From Micromonospora sp. H61 (GTDB lineage Bacteria; Actinomycetota; Actinomycetes; Mycobacteriales; Micromonosporaceae): a stretch of 58,613 bases of DNA. The position numbers and the translations under genes are program-made. Every line of letters starts with the position of its first letter. Position 1 is the first letter of the stretch. The stretch lies in NCBI RefSeq assembly GCF_018070325.1, contig NZ_JAGPXY010000036.1, forward strand, positions 1-58,613, read 5' to 3'. The notes under the pieces are model-generated. The model ran no database searches. It had not been told where the DNA came from and saw only the letters and a list, made by a program, of their open reading frames with translations. This document shows, one piece after another, positions 1 through 8,952 of this stretch.

Positions 1-688
1 CACCCGGCTCCCGCCCCGCGAGCACCGCCTGGCGCCCCGGAGCAAGACCGACAGGTACTCGACGCACCTGCAGGTCGCCATCGACGCCAGCAGCCGCCTG
101 GTCCGGCCCGGGCGACCCGCCGGCCACCCGGACCACCGTCGCGACGACGTGGTCGGGGACCGGCATGTGCAGGCCGCGCGCCAGGTCGGTCGCGCTGTCG
201 TCGCCGGCCAGCAGCATCACCGTCAGCAGCCGCACCTGGGCGGCGGTCGCCAGCGTGCGCCGCTGCCCCTCGATCCAGCCCCGGGTGTACGCGCCCTGGG
301 CGGCCAGTCCCGCGGGAGCCAGCCAGGCGAGCGTGTGCATCGTCGCGGCGATGTCGTTCGGGCCGGCCGCCTCGTACACCTCGCGCAGCGTCAGCCGGGT
401 GTGCACGAGCAGCACCTGCCGCTGCGCGGTCAGGGTGAGTCCCTTCTCGCCGCGCTGGCGGCCCATCGCGGCCATCAGGTCCAGATCCTGCACGTGGAAC
501 GGCGCGCTGTCCGCCGCGAGGTCGACTGTGCGCTGACGTAGGAAGACCGCGAAATCGAGCATCTCCGACCGCACCTGCGGCATGGCCGCGAGGTTGCGGT
601 ATTCCAGCAGTTCCTCCTGGTAGGCGTCCACCGCCCGGTGGGCGTTGTCGGCCACTCGCTGCCGCCAGAGGCTGAACAGACCGCCCAT
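1..688 (-). CDS. PucR/CdaR-type transcriptional regulator, N-terminal part (cut by window edge)
   Basis: Reading the minus strand from an ATG at 688 gives an open frame that runs off the left edge, so the C-terminus is missing. It begins MGGLFSLWRQRVADNAHRAV. Residues about 75-130 (GLTLTAQRQVLLVHTRLTLR and what follows) resemble the helical N-terminal domain of PucR/CdaR regulators. After it comes a segment like the GGDEF-like linker of that family (MPVPDHVVATVVRVAG). The family normally ends in a C-terminal helix-turn-helix, which would lie outside the window, so DNA binding is expected but not seen. No strong ribosome-binding site precedes the ATG, and an in-frame TTG three codons upstream is an alternative start. 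Target genes are unknown. The family assignment is by pattern only. Confidence 0.6.
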   Translation of the reverse strand, partial: MGGLFSLWRQRVADNAHRAVDAYQEELLEYRNLAAMPQVRSEMLDFAVFLRQRTVDLAADSAPFHVQDLDLMAAMGRQRGEKGLTLTAQRQVLLVHTRLTLREVYEAAGPNDIAATMHTLAWLAPAGLAAQGAYTRGWIEGQRRTLATAAQVRLLTVMLLAGDDSATDLARGLHMPVPDHVVATVVRVAGGSPGPDQAAAGVDGDLQVRRVPVGLAPGRQAVLAGREPG

Positions 689-937
689 GCCGGTCAACGG
701 TAATCGATGCGTTCCGGCCACGCCGCCCGGTTGACGCGGACCGGACAGCCTTGCGGACATTCGCAAGAACCGGGGTACGCCGGCGACCCGGTTCTCGCTC
801 TGTCACGAAGACCCGGCCACCGGCACCCTGGAACGCTTCGCCATGGACGTCGGACGACGGCCCGGCCTACTCGGGCGCGACCAGGCACGCGCCCCGGCAT
901 CCGCAGATCGCACAGCAATCGAGAGGTGGTTCTGGTT

Positions 938-1408
938 ATGACATGGCGTAGTCGGCCCTCCGCCGGAGCACGATCCGGCATTCTCCGCGCATCCAGTCTG
1001 CTGTTGGCCGCGACGGCGATGCTCGCCGCGTTCATGGCCGCACCGTCCGCGGCGGTCGCGGCACCCGCGCCGAGCGGCGACGCGGCTGTCGCCGCCATCG
1101 GAGCCGAGCGGGCATCGGCGAGCTCCGCCGGCACGTTGAGCGTCACGACGTCGACGGCGGCCGCCGCCTCACCGGCGAAGGGCGGCGGTTTCTCGGTGAT
1201 GTCGGGCTCCTGCCCGTATGCCGGGCAGTACGTCGACCCGTGGCTGATCGTGTTCCAGGGCTGCACCCTCACCGGCCAGCCGACGACCGCGGTCAGCGCC
1301 CGGTGCTCCAACGGGGCCACCCTGGGCCCCGTGCACGTGCCGCCCGGCGTCTACGACATCTATGTCGACTGCTACCCGGCGTTCTTCAGCTCGCTCGCGT
1401 TCATCTGA
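938..1408 (+). CDS. Small secreted Cys-containing protein, function unknown
   Basis: A 156-residue protein. The start ATG at 938 follows a GAGAGGTGG ribosome-binding site at 921-929; the frame is open further upstream, but that part has no protein character. A classic signal peptide is visible: basic residues to about position 20, a hydrophobic stretch (ASSLLLAATAMLAAFMAAPS), then an AVAAP-type cleavage region near residue 42. The mature part is Ala/Ser-rich, then has a compact C-terminal domain of about 65 residues with four cysteines (SC, GC, RC and DC), enough for two disulfides. A perfect hairpin terminator follows the stop. I do not recognise a family; it is probably a small extracellular or wall-associated protein. 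Confidence 0.75.
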   Translation: MTWRSRPSAGARSGILRASSLLLAATAMLAAFMAAPSAAVAAPAPSGDAAVAAIGAERASASSAGTLSVTTSTAAAASPAKGGGFSVMSGSCPYAGQYVDPWLIVFQGCTLTGQPTTAVSARCSNGATLGPVHVPPGVYDIYVDCYPAFFSSLAFI

Positions 1409-1417
1409 TCGGCCCAC

Positions 1418-1450
1418 CCGGCACGGATCCCGTTGCGGGATCCGTGCCGG
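1418..1450 (+). terminator. Rho-independent-type hairpin after the secreted-protein gene
   Basis: Perfect 15-bp inverted repeat, arms 1418-1432 and 1436-1450, with a 3-base loop (TTG), starting 10 bases after the stop at 1408. No T-tract follows, as is usual for high-GC actinomycetes. Confidence 0.8.
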
Positions 1451-1671
1451 CGGTGCCGGTCTCAGGGCAGCGCGTCCAGGTGCGGGCCGACCGTGTTGGC
1501 GAAGCGGTTGCCGTTCGTCACGTCCCAGTTGACCGACCAGATCATCGCGCCGCAGGACCGACAACGGTCGGCCGCGTCCGTCGACCGCGAGGTGGGTCTT
1601 CGTGCTCGGCCCGCCCGCGGGATCGACCGATGCCCTAAAGGGCCGGGTGGACTCGGCCTGCGTGTTGGGGC

Positions 1672-2616
1672 TCAGCACATTGTCCAGTCCTCGACAGCCA
1701 GGACCAGTTCTTCAGCGCGGGCAGCCGAGATGCTGTGCCGTTCGGCGATATCCGCGAGCACTGCTTCTTCGCTGACGTCGACGTTGTCCTCGGTTGCCTG
1801 GTTGAACTCGGCGTTGAGCACATAGGCCTGCTCCGTCGGCACCTGGCACTCATCAGGCTGCGACAGCTTGTCGCGAACGACGGCCTGATGCAGCCGGTAG
1901 CCCCGCCAGGACGCGGGGTCGCCATCGGCGGCGTCCGTCCAGCGCCCCTCGGGCGCCCATTCGAACACCGCGTAGCTGGGCACCACCTCACGTCGGTCGT
2001 ACGTGACAACGATTGACAACGCCTGCCACCCCTGCCCGCGATGGCTCTCCACGACGTGCGTCGCCACGTCGACGACCTGCTGACTGTCGACGGGAAAGAC
2101 GCGTAATTCAACCCGCAGGACTAGACGGCGAGCGCCGGATCCAGAGCTGACGTCCCGACGCTCGAAGGCGTCGTAGGCAGGTAGGCGTTTTCCGGGCGTC
2201 GGTGGGCGAGTCGGCTGTGCGGGGGGCGTGGCAGGTTGGCTAGGTAGAGCGGTGGTGCGAGCCGGCTCAGGTGTTCGGGTAGTTGGTGACGGCGTCGGTC
2301 CGGCGGCAGAGACGGTCGGAGCGGATTGAGAAGGTGACGCCTCGCCGATGATCAAACCGACAGCGGCAAGAGCGCCCACACCGACACAGCACATGAAGAG
2401 TCCACCAACGACTACCACTGACAGGACGATTCCCACCCTCACGCCCGCCCGAAGCTGGGCCCCCGGGACCACCGGCTGCACCGAGGGCCGCCCAGCAGAC
2501 GGCGACGCGTCGACTCCGGGCGGGTGCTGAGCGGATGGCTCCGACGAATCGGGTGTCTGCTGCACGGCGTCTCCAGTGAGAGGGCGTATGACCATTGTCG
2601 TGACCGCCGCAGCCAC
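1672..2616 (-). CDS. Membrane-anchored protein with Pro-rich linker, function unknown
   Basis: A 314-residue protein with a GTG start at 2616, preceded by a GGAG element. Residues 1-55 are polar and Pro/Ser-rich. One strong transmembrane segment lies at about 60-90 (GIVLSVVVVGGLFMCCVGVG onward). It is followed by a Thr/Pro/Ala-rich linker (about 95-145) and a folded extracytoplasmic domain (about 150-314) rich in beta-type sequence, then an acidic helical end (VSEEAVLADIAERHSISAA). This layout of cytoplasmic tail, single span, low-complexity linker and exported domain is common for actinobacterial wall-facing proteins of unknown role. It ends 222 bases from the terminator of the convergent secreted-protein gene. 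No catalytic motif is recognised. Confidence 0.7.
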   Translation of the reverse strand: MAAAVTTMVIRPLTGDAVQQTPDSSEPSAQHPPGVDASPSAGRPSVQPVVPGAQLRAGVRVGIVLSVVVVGGLFMCCVGVGALAAVGLIIGEASPSQSAPTVSAAGPTPSPTTRTPEPARTTALPSQPATPPAQPTRPPTPGKRLPAYDAFERRDVSSGSGARRLVLRVELRVFPVDSQQVVDVATHVVESHRGQGWQALSIVVTYDRREVVPSYAVFEWAPEGRWTDAADGDPASWRGYRLHQAVVRDKLSQPDECQVPTEQAYVLNAEFNQATEDNVDVSEEAVLADIAERHSISAARAEELVLAVEDWTMC

Positions 2617-2862
2617 TTACGCTCCGCCGAACAGTGAGACAGTCAACCCAGCCGAACGACTCACTGGTCGTCGAACGTCTACCACGATAAGGCTCCACCA
2701 TCTCGAAACCTGCGACTTCTACAGCTGCCGGTGCCGCGCCTCCAGGCTCCTCCGTATCGGCTACCGTGACCGCGGGGTGTGTTGCCAGGCCAGCCCTCGT
2801 GGGAACGAGGCGATTTGAACCCACGAGAACCTCATGTAGAGCCTCGTTCAAGGCTTGTCACA

Positions 2863-2908
2863 ACCCCTTGTTACCGACCGCAGCGGGGAGGGTAAACGGG
2901 GGCAGGCC
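2863..2908. other. Decayed attachment-site arm (AICE remnant)
   Basis: ACCCCTTGTTACCG at 2863-2876 matches the last bases of the tRNA-Pro att core plus the adjacent element sequence at 13206-13219. It is followed by GGGAGGGTAAACGGGGGCAGGCC, cut here as GGGTAAACGGGGGC at about 2890-2903, resembling the G-rich segment GGGGGGTAAATGGGGGG near 13334-13350. It looks like a shortened, internally deleted copy of the left island end. The evidence is similarity only, and the tRNA 3' half itself is missing here. Confidence 0.4.
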
Positions 2909-3187
2909 GACAGCCCGCCAGAATCCCGCCGCACCCCATTCCCCCACCATGGGACCTACGGTCAACAAGAACGACCCATCGCGGCCCGCCTACCGTAGCG
3001 GTGGGGCGGCACGATCTATCGCCCCACGATCGTCGATGCGCTTCCCAACGTCGGCAAGACCTGGAACAGCGTAGGGTCGGCGTGCAGTGAAGGACTTCGC
3101 GCCCGCCGCGGGTCTTCCGTCACCTGCACGCCGCGATCAGGCGAGTACCACGCTGCACGTTCACCGACCTGCTCTAGGAGGTTGATC

Positions 3188-3322
3188 ATGTCCAAGGACT
3201 CGACGAGCAAGGCGAACGTCAAGAAGAAGGGCAAGACGATCAAGGAGAAGCAGACTGCGAAGCGCCTGAAGCGCGACGAGCAGAACGGGCAATCCTCAAA
3301 CATCGTGCCCACCGGGCGCTGA
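3188..3322 (+). CDS. Short Lys-rich protein, 44 aa, function unknown
   Basis: A short gene with a perfect AGGAGG ribosome-binding site at 3176-3181, six bases before the ATG. The protein begins MSKDSTSKANVKKKGKTIKE and is strongly basic: residues 9-30 are nearly all Lys, Arg, Glu, Thr or Ala and likely helical. The polar tail ends in NIVPTGR. Similar tiny basic proteins are annotated as hypothetical in many actinomycetes. A nucleic-acid-associated role would fit the charge but is a guess. It stands alone, between the decayed att arm and a region without recognisable genes. Confidence 0.7.
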   Translation: MSKDSTSKANVKKKGKTIKEKQTAKRLKRDEQNGQSSNIVPTGR

Positions 3323-4019
3323 CGCCGGCAGCGTCGCTCAATTCTCCGAACGCGGCGATGAAGGTGGGGCCTGACAATCGTCGGGTCCCCACCTGCCGCT
3401 GCCGCCGTAGAGCTGCGGGCCAGTCGCAGAATCCAGAGGATCCGGCGGGCGCGCCGGGACGCCATCCGAGGACCAGCAGACCAGCGATGATGAGCTACGC
3501 CCAGTTCCGAGATAAGAGCCGCAGGCAACACCGCTGCGGTGGAGCTGGCTGACGCAGCGAGCACGAGGTCCCCAACGCCCACCGACGCCGCTCCCGCTCG
3601 CGTTGGGCACCTCAAGAATCCGCTGCGGCCTGGTGCTGCGGCGCGAGCATTCTGCCGATCATCTTCCCGTCACAGGCGGATACGAACAGCCCGATCATGA
3701 GACCGACATCAGGCTGGGCCACCACCACCGGACCAGCGCCACGCCGCGGCCGCACCCTGGTGGTCCCCGGCGCCGCCGTCGGCGAGACCGTTGACCTCCG
3801 CGGGCTACCTGGCCACGATCATTCGTACCACCACCGCGTACGCCGACAGACCGCACCGAATCGCCTACCCGTCAGCTGGACATGCGACGCTCAAGGGCCG
3901 CGACCAACGGGCCATGCCGCGTGGCCCCCGGCCAGTACCGCCAAAGCCCGCACAATTCCTGGCATGACAGCACGACATCCCCCAACCCCACACCCCTTGT
4001 GCCCGGAGGAACGCAGACC
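3323..4019. other. Stretch without a supportable gene upstream of zwf
   Basis: About 700 bases. Open frames exist on both strands, but none has a convincing start, ribosome-binding site or protein character; overlapping frames look equally random. It may hold remnants of inserted DNA plus the zwf promoter. Only the GGAGGA element at 4005-4010 just before zwf is clear. Confidence 0.5.
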
Positions 4020-5513
4020 ATGGACCACGCATCTCAGCTCATCCAGGAGCGGAGTGCCCCGCCGGCCACGCTGGTGATCTTCGGCGCCTCCGGTGACCTG
4101 ACCCGACGGAAGCTACTGCCCGCAATCGAGAGCCTGGCTCGGCACGAGCGGCTCCCGGACCAGTTCGCGCTGGTCGGCGTCGCGCGCACGTCGATGACCG
4201 ACGAACAGTTCGCCGAGAGCGCCCTGGGCGAACGCACCCTCGCCAGCAAGCGCCAACTCCAGGGCGGCGTGCGGTACGTGGCCGGTGGCTACGACGACCC
4301 GGAGACCTACAAGCGGCTCGTGGAGACCCTCGACGAGTTGGACGCACAGCGGGGCACGTCCGGCAACCGTCTCTTCTACCTGTCCACCCCGGCCGGGGCC
4401 TTCGAGCCGGTGATCAACGGACTGGCCGGTGTCGGGCTCAACCAGCCACGCGAGGGCTCCTTCTCCCGCCTGGTCATCGAGAAGCCGTACGGGCGCGACC
4501 TGGTCACGGCCCGCGAGCTCGACGGCGTTGTACACAGCGCGTTCGACGAGCACCAGGTCTTTCGCATCGATCACTACCTGGGCAAGGACACCGTCCAGAA
4601 TGTGCTGGCGCTGCGCTTCGCGAACTCGATCTTCCAACCCATCTGGGATCGCTCCTGGGTCGACCACGTGCAGATCACCGTCGCCGAGACCCTCGGCGTC
4701 GGCAGCCGCGGCGGCTTCTACGAGGAAGCCGGCGCGATGCGGGACATCGTGCAGAACCACGTGCTTCAGGTTCTCGCGCTGGCATTGATGGAGCCACCGG
4801 CCTCCTTCGAGGCTGAGGGCCTGCGCAACGAGAAGGTGAAGCTGCTGCAGGCGATCCGGCTCCCCACCGACCGGGACATCGCCGAGGCCGCGGTCCGGGG
4901 ACAGTACACCCGGGGCGGCACCCGTGAGGAGCTGATGGCCGGCTACCGCGAGGAGGCCGGCGTCGACCCCCTGTCGCGGACCGAGACCTACGCCGCGATG
5001 CGGCTCAACGTCGACAACTGGCGCTGGGCCGGGGTGCCGTTCTACGTACGCACCGGCAAGCGCCTGCCGGCCCGGCTCACCGAGGTGGCACTGCAGTTCC
5101 AGCGGCCGCCGCACCTGCCGATCCCGACCGACCAGCTCACCGGCCTCGATGCTGACGCGCTGATCCTGCGGATCCAGCCCAACGAGGGCATCTCGCTGCG
5201 CTTCGGTGCCAAAGTGCCGGGCCACTCCTTCCGGGTCCGCACCGCCACGATGGAGTTCTCCTACGACCAGACGTTCGTCGAGGAGTCCCCGGAGGCGTAC
5301 GAGCGTCTGCTCCTGGACGCGCTGATCGGTGACGCGTCGCTGTTCATCCGCAGCGACGAGGTGCAGCAGTGCTGGCGGATCGTCGACCCGATCATCGACA
5401 ACTGGGAGAAGGACAACTCGCCGATCCCCACCTACGAGGCCGCCTCCTGGGGCCCGACCGACGCCGATCGGCTCATCGGCCGGCACGGCCGCAAGTGGCG
5501 CAACTCCGCGTGA
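4020..5513 (+). CDS. zwf: Glucose-6-phosphate 1-dehydrogenase
   Basis: Oxidises glucose 6-phosphate to 6-phosphogluconolactone with NAD(P)+ in the cytosol, the entry step of the oxidative pentose phosphate pathway. The 497-residue length is normal for the family. The N-terminal Rossmann motif is GASGDLTRRKLLPA (about residues 22-35), and the active-site signature RIDHYLGKD lies near residue 182 with the catalytic His. The C-terminal beta/alpha domain includes the VRTGKRLP motif. The ATG at 4020 is chosen because a GGAGGA ribosome-binding site lies 9 bases upstream; the longer frame from 3882 is unlikely. Unlike the common opcA/tal/tkt context, the gene stands alone beside att remnants and a TPR gene, so it may be a second copy rather than the housekeeping zwf. 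Confidence 0.95.
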   Translation: MDHASQLIQERSAPPATLVIFGASGDLTRRKLLPAIESLARHERLPDQFALVGVARTSMTDEQFAESALGERTLASKRQLQGGVRYVAGGYDDPETYKRLVETLDELDAQRGTSGNRLFYLSTPAGAFEPVINGLAGVGLNQPREGSFSRLVIEKPYGRDLVTARELDGVVHSAFDEHQVFRIDHYLGKDTVQNVLALRFANSIFQPIWDRSWVDHVQITVAETLGVGSRGGFYEEAGAMRDIVQNHVLQVLALALMEPPASFEAEGLRNEKVKLLQAIRLPTDRDIAEAAVRGQYTRGGTREELMAGYREEAGVDPLSRTETYAAMRLNVDNWRWAGVPFYVRTGKRLPARLTEVALQFQRPPHLPIPTDQLTGLDADALILRIQPNEGISLRFGAKVPGHSFRVRTATMEFSYDQTFVEESPEAYERLLLDALIGDASLFIRSDEVQQCWRIVDPIIDNWEKDNSPIPTYEAASWGPTDADRLIGRHGRKWRNSA

Positions 5514-5670
5514 TGCTGCCACAACGAGTGTGACCGCGCTGCTGAGCCCGATCGCTTGGTCTCACCATCGACGCGCAGCGTGGTCCACTCAGTGGGCGGG
5601 TCATCGAAGCCATGGCCGGGCAGCTCGGCGAGGAGTTCCCGAAATCAAGGACCGAGGTTAGTCGACAGAT

Positions 5671-8520
5671 CTACGGACCTGACTCGGTCGTCCTTAGGAT
5701 CCGGTTCTGCGTCTGGCCGTCCCGACGCTCAGGCTGGGAACTCGCGCGCAGGTAGCTGAGGACGGCCAGGGTCTTGGGGTGTTCCGGGCCGAGCACCCGG
5801 GTCCAGCCGGCGTGCACGTGCCGGAACGCCGTCTGCGCCTCCACGTAACGGCCCTGGTCGGCCAGCACCCTGGCGAGGGCGCTGTGGGTGCTGAGGGCGT
5901 CGGGATGGTTCGCGCCGAGCAGCCGCGTGCGGGTGGCCAGCAGGTCACGCAGTTCCGCCTCGGCCGCGCTGAATTGGCCCCACCTGAGCAGCACCACCGC
6001 AATGCTGTGGCGGGTACTCAGCGTCTCGCGGTGCTCGGCTCCCAGGGTCCGCGCCCGGATGGCCAGCACGGCACGGAACTCCGCAACAGCCTCGTCGTGT
6101 CGTCCCTGCTCGTCCACCGCGATGGCGAGGTTGCTGCGAACGATCAGGGTGCTGGGATGCTCGACGCCGAGCGACCGGGTGTGGGCAGCGAGCACCTCGC
6201 GCAGTTCCGCCTCCGCCTCGCTGTGCCGCCCCTGCACGCTGAGCACGACGGCGAGGCTGTTGCGCACCTTCACGGTGTCCGGATGCGCCGCGCCCGACAA
6301 TCGCGTCCACTCGGCAAGCAGTTCGCGGAACTCCGCCTCCGCCGCGTCGTAGTTCCCCTGCTTTTCCAACACCACCGCGAGGTTGCCGCGAACGGCCAGG
6401 GTCTGGGGATGTGCCGCACCAAACAGCCCGGTACGGATCGCCAGCAGCCTGCGGAAGACGGCCTCGGCCTCACCGAGGCGTCCCTGCTCGCGCAGCACGA
6501 CCGCGAGATTGTTGCAGGTGGTGAGGGTGTCGTCGTGTTCCAAGCCGAGCACCCGGGTCTGCGCGGCAAGCAGCTCGCGGAACTCCGCCTCCGCCTGGTC
6601 GTAGCGGCCCTGCCCGTTCAGCACGACTGCCAGGCTCAGCCGGGTGTTCAGGGTGTCGCGGTGCTCGGGGCCGAGGCGTTGCATTCGTGCGGCCAGAACC
6701 GCACGGAGCTGGGCTTCCGCCTCGTCACGACCCGCCTGCATGTCCAGCACCACGCCCAACCGGTTGCGGGTGTCCAGGGTGTCGGGATGCTCGGAGCCGA
6801 GCAGCCGCGACCGCGCGTCGAGGACCCCGCGCAACTCCACCTCGGCTTCGCCGAACCGGCCCTGCTCGCGTAGCGCGGCCGCGAGGCGTTGCCGAACGGC
6901 CTGGGTGTCGAGATCGTCCGGGTCCACGTCGGGGTGCGAGACGTACCGCCGCAGGAGCGCAACGTCGCAGAGGGCCAACCGGCTGGTCCGCGCATCCTGC
7001 GGGATGGCCTCATTCAACTGCCGCAGCTGTGTCGGGCTGAACCGATCCGCGTGCCGGTCCAGGCAGGACGCGATCGCCTCGTCGACCGGTAGCTCCGCGG
7101 TGGCAACGACCCTGATCGCGGCGGCGATCATTCGTGGCGGGTCGCGGTCGAGTACCGCACCGAGCGCCACGATGGCGTCTGGGCTGTGTGCCGCGGCTCT
7201 GGCCAGGGTGCCCAGGGCGCGTTGGGTTCGAACCTCGTCCCCGGCGGTGGCGTTGGCCAACGCCTGGGCGAACATCGGGCTGTGGGCGACGGCGCTGACC
7301 GCGTAGCGTTCCAGCAATACCGCCGGCAGCCGCGGAGACAGCCAGTCCGGCACTTGCTGCGGGTAGAGCCCTCGGAGCCAGTCGGCCAGCTGGCCCGCCC
7401 GCTCGGGGCCGATACCACCTGCTGGGGACCATATCCGGCTGAGCAGTCTGCGGGCGGCATCCTCATTGGCGGCACCGACCAGCACGGCGAGCAGCAGCGC
7501 CTGCTCAAGGACGATGCTGGGCAGGTCTTGGAGGTGCGCCTGCCGGGCGGACTCCTGCCAACGCCGCCGCTCGGCGGTGAAGATGTTGGCCACTACGGTG
7601 GCGGTGTCGACCGTGCCACCGACATCGGTTCGCGCGGCGAGCGCGGCAGCGGCGTGCAGCAGCGTGATCGACGGAGGCGGGTCACTCGGCTTCAACGTCA
7701 CGGAGGGAACCGACGCCGACTCCTTCGAGAAGCACAGCAGGGCACGCGTGAACGCTTGCTGCTGGCTCTTCGCGTCGCCCACGATCGCCGGTACCGTCAC
7801 CTGCGGCCGGTACGGCAGTCCCGCCACCACTCGGGCCGGCTGGCGGGCGCGCACGGCGGCCCACCACGGGTGGTTCACCCTACTGACAACAACCAACCGG
7901 ATGTCGCTGTCGACGGCCTCAGCCCACGCCTCCAGGGTCGCGGGAAGGTCGTCGCAGGTGTCGGCGTCGTCGACCACGAGCACCACTCGTCGCCGCAGCG
8001 CTGCCGCCGCGGACACCGCCGCCGCACCCCTGCCGGGCACCGCCCATGCGCACGGGAGCGCGAGCCGCTCAGCCACCTCGACCAGCAGCCGGCTCTTGCC
8101 GGCGCCAGGTGCTCCGTCGACGTAGAGCACGGACGCGCGGGCCGGTGAGTCGGCGAGGGCCCACCGCACCACCTGGCGGGCCGCCGGGTCGTGCAGCACG
8201 CTGAAGGGCACGGCCCGCCGGCCCGGTAGCAGCATCGTCAGCAAGCCGACATCGTCACCTTCCTGCCAAGGGTGGCTGCCAGGCGCCGCAGTGGTGGCCG
8301 CTCGCCAGGCGTCCTCACGGGCGCGCTGGTCAGTGCGCTGCTGCCACCACACCCCGCCGTAGAGGCCCGCGGCACCGGACGCCACGCCCAGACCGGCCGC
8401 GAAGTACCAGGTGACGAAGTTGGCTAGTGCCGCAGTCATCCCGGCAGTTAGCAACAGGGCGGCGCCTGCGACGCTGGCAGCACGTATCCGGAGCCGATTC
8501 GCCCAGCGGCCATCCGCCAC
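5671..8520 (-). CDS. Membrane-anchored P-loop NTPase with nine TPR repeats (STAND-like)
   Basis: A 949-residue protein with a GTG start at 8520 behind an AGGAGG site. Residues about 12-60 form two transmembrane segments (AGAALLLTAGMTAALANFVT and the next). A P-loop domain follows: Walker A GAPGAGKSRLL at about 139, Walker B VVLVVDDAD at about 179, and an SRVNHPWW sensor-like region. A helical region (about 270-545) precedes nine consecutive 42-residue TPRs of kinesin-light-chain/TPR_10-12 type (residues 546-923), each with the pattern LAVVL..QGR..EAEAE.R..L and LG.EHP.TL. The architecture is that of a STAND-type signal-transducing NTPase with a TPR sensor, tethered to the membrane. Ligand and output are unknown. 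It is convergent with zwf. Regulatory, defence or developmental roles are all possible. Confidence 0.85.
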   Translation of the reverse strand: MADGRWANRLRIRAASVAGAALLLTAGMTAALANFVTWYFAAGLGVASGAAGLYGGVWWQQRTDQRAREDAWRAATTAAPGSHPWQEGDDVGLLTMLLPGRRAVPFSVLHDPAARQVVRWALADSPARASVLYVDGAPGAGKSRLLVEVAERLALPCAWAVPGRGAAAVSAAAALRRRVVLVVDDADTCDDLPATLEAWAEAVDSDIRLVVVSRVNHPWWAAVRARQPARVVAGLPYRPQVTVPAIVGDAKSQQQAFTRALLCFSKESASVPSVTLKPSDPPPSITLLHAAAALAARTDVGGTVDTATVVANIFTAERRRWQESARQAHLQDLPSIVLEQALLLAVLVGAANEDAARRLLSRIWSPAGGIGPERAGQLADWLRGLYPQQVPDWLSPRLPAVLLERYAVSAVAHSPMFAQALANATAGDEVRTQRALGTLARAAAHSPDAIVALGAVLDRDPPRMIAAAIRVVATAELPVDEAIASCLDRHADRFSPTQLRQLNEAIPQDARTSRLALCDVALLRRYVSHPDVDPDDLDTQAVRQRLAAALREQGRFGEAEVELRGVLDARSRLLGSEHPDTLDTRNRLGVVLDMQAGRDEAEAQLRAVLAARMQRLGPEHRDTLNTRLSLAVVLNGQGRYDQAEAEFRELLAAQTRVLGLEHDDTLTTCNNLAVVLREQGRLGEAEAVFRRLLAIRTGLFGAAHPQTLAVRGNLAVVLEKQGNYDAAEAEFRELLAEWTRLSGAAHPDTVKVRNSLAVVLSVQGRHSEAEAELREVLAAHTRSLGVEHPSTLIVRSNLAIAVDEQGRHDEAVAEFRAVLAIRARTLGAEHRETLSTRHSIAVVLLRWGQFSAAEAELRDLLATRTRLLGANHPDALSTHSALARVLADQGRYVEAQTAFRHVHAGWTRVLGPEHPKTLAVLSYLRASSQPERRDGQTQNRILRTTESGP
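5752..6885 (-). repeat. Nine tandem 126-bp TPR-coding repeats
   Basis: Nine in-frame units of exactly 42 codons encode residues 546-923 of the NTPase. The phrases GAGCACCCC..AC (EHP.TL) and CAGGGCCG (QGR) recur in register on the minus strand. The uniform unit length suggests growth by duplication. Confidence 0.9.
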
Positions 8521-8679
8521 GGTCGCCTCCTTTCCCGGTGACGTCCATGGTCACTGTGCGTTGCAGACCATCTTCGCCGGATCGTTTGATCGGTTGGAAT
8601 CGAGCATCCCTATCGCTACAAGTGGGCGGGGACGCCGATTGGGGAGAACGGTCCGGCGGTTGTTCAGCTGACCTAAAAG

Positions 8680-8749
8680 TTGTTACCGTCGGCCGTCATC
8701 CCGACCTTGTCATTAACCGCCAGAAGTGACGCTGAGCTGCACAGACCCG
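8680..8749. repeat. Diverged copy of the island-end att arm
   Basis: Aligns over 70 bases with 13211-13281. Shared blocks are TTGTTACCGTC, CATC, CCTTGTCATT, CAGAA and CTGCACAGAC; about 70 percent of positions agree by eye. The tRNA half of the att core is missing. It is probably the arm of an older related element. Confidence 0.6.
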
Positions 8750-8952
8750 TCGGCAGTCGTCCGCGGCCGGAATGCTGCCCGCACCCGGCAGCACTCGATC
8801 AGCAACAAGTCTGGACCGCCCGCACGGTTGCGCGGCTGCGACCTGCTCGCGGGGTGTGAACGGGGAGGCCGCCGGCCGCCACCAAGAGGCGCGCGGCCGC
8901 TTCGCCATCTGCAGACCCACCCGAGCAGCCTGAGCAACAAGGTCTGGCATCC

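Noticed and set aside
2800..2862. Possible tRNA on the minus strand (GATTTGAACCCACG looks like a T-arm)
   Set aside because: The five bases on either side of the loop do not pair, and no acceptor or anticodon stem can be drawn. At most it is a fragment near an old att site.
8696..8950. Minus-strand frames of 75-84 aa
   Set aside because: Two overlapping frames are equally open, both are Arg-rich, and neither has a ribosome-binding site.
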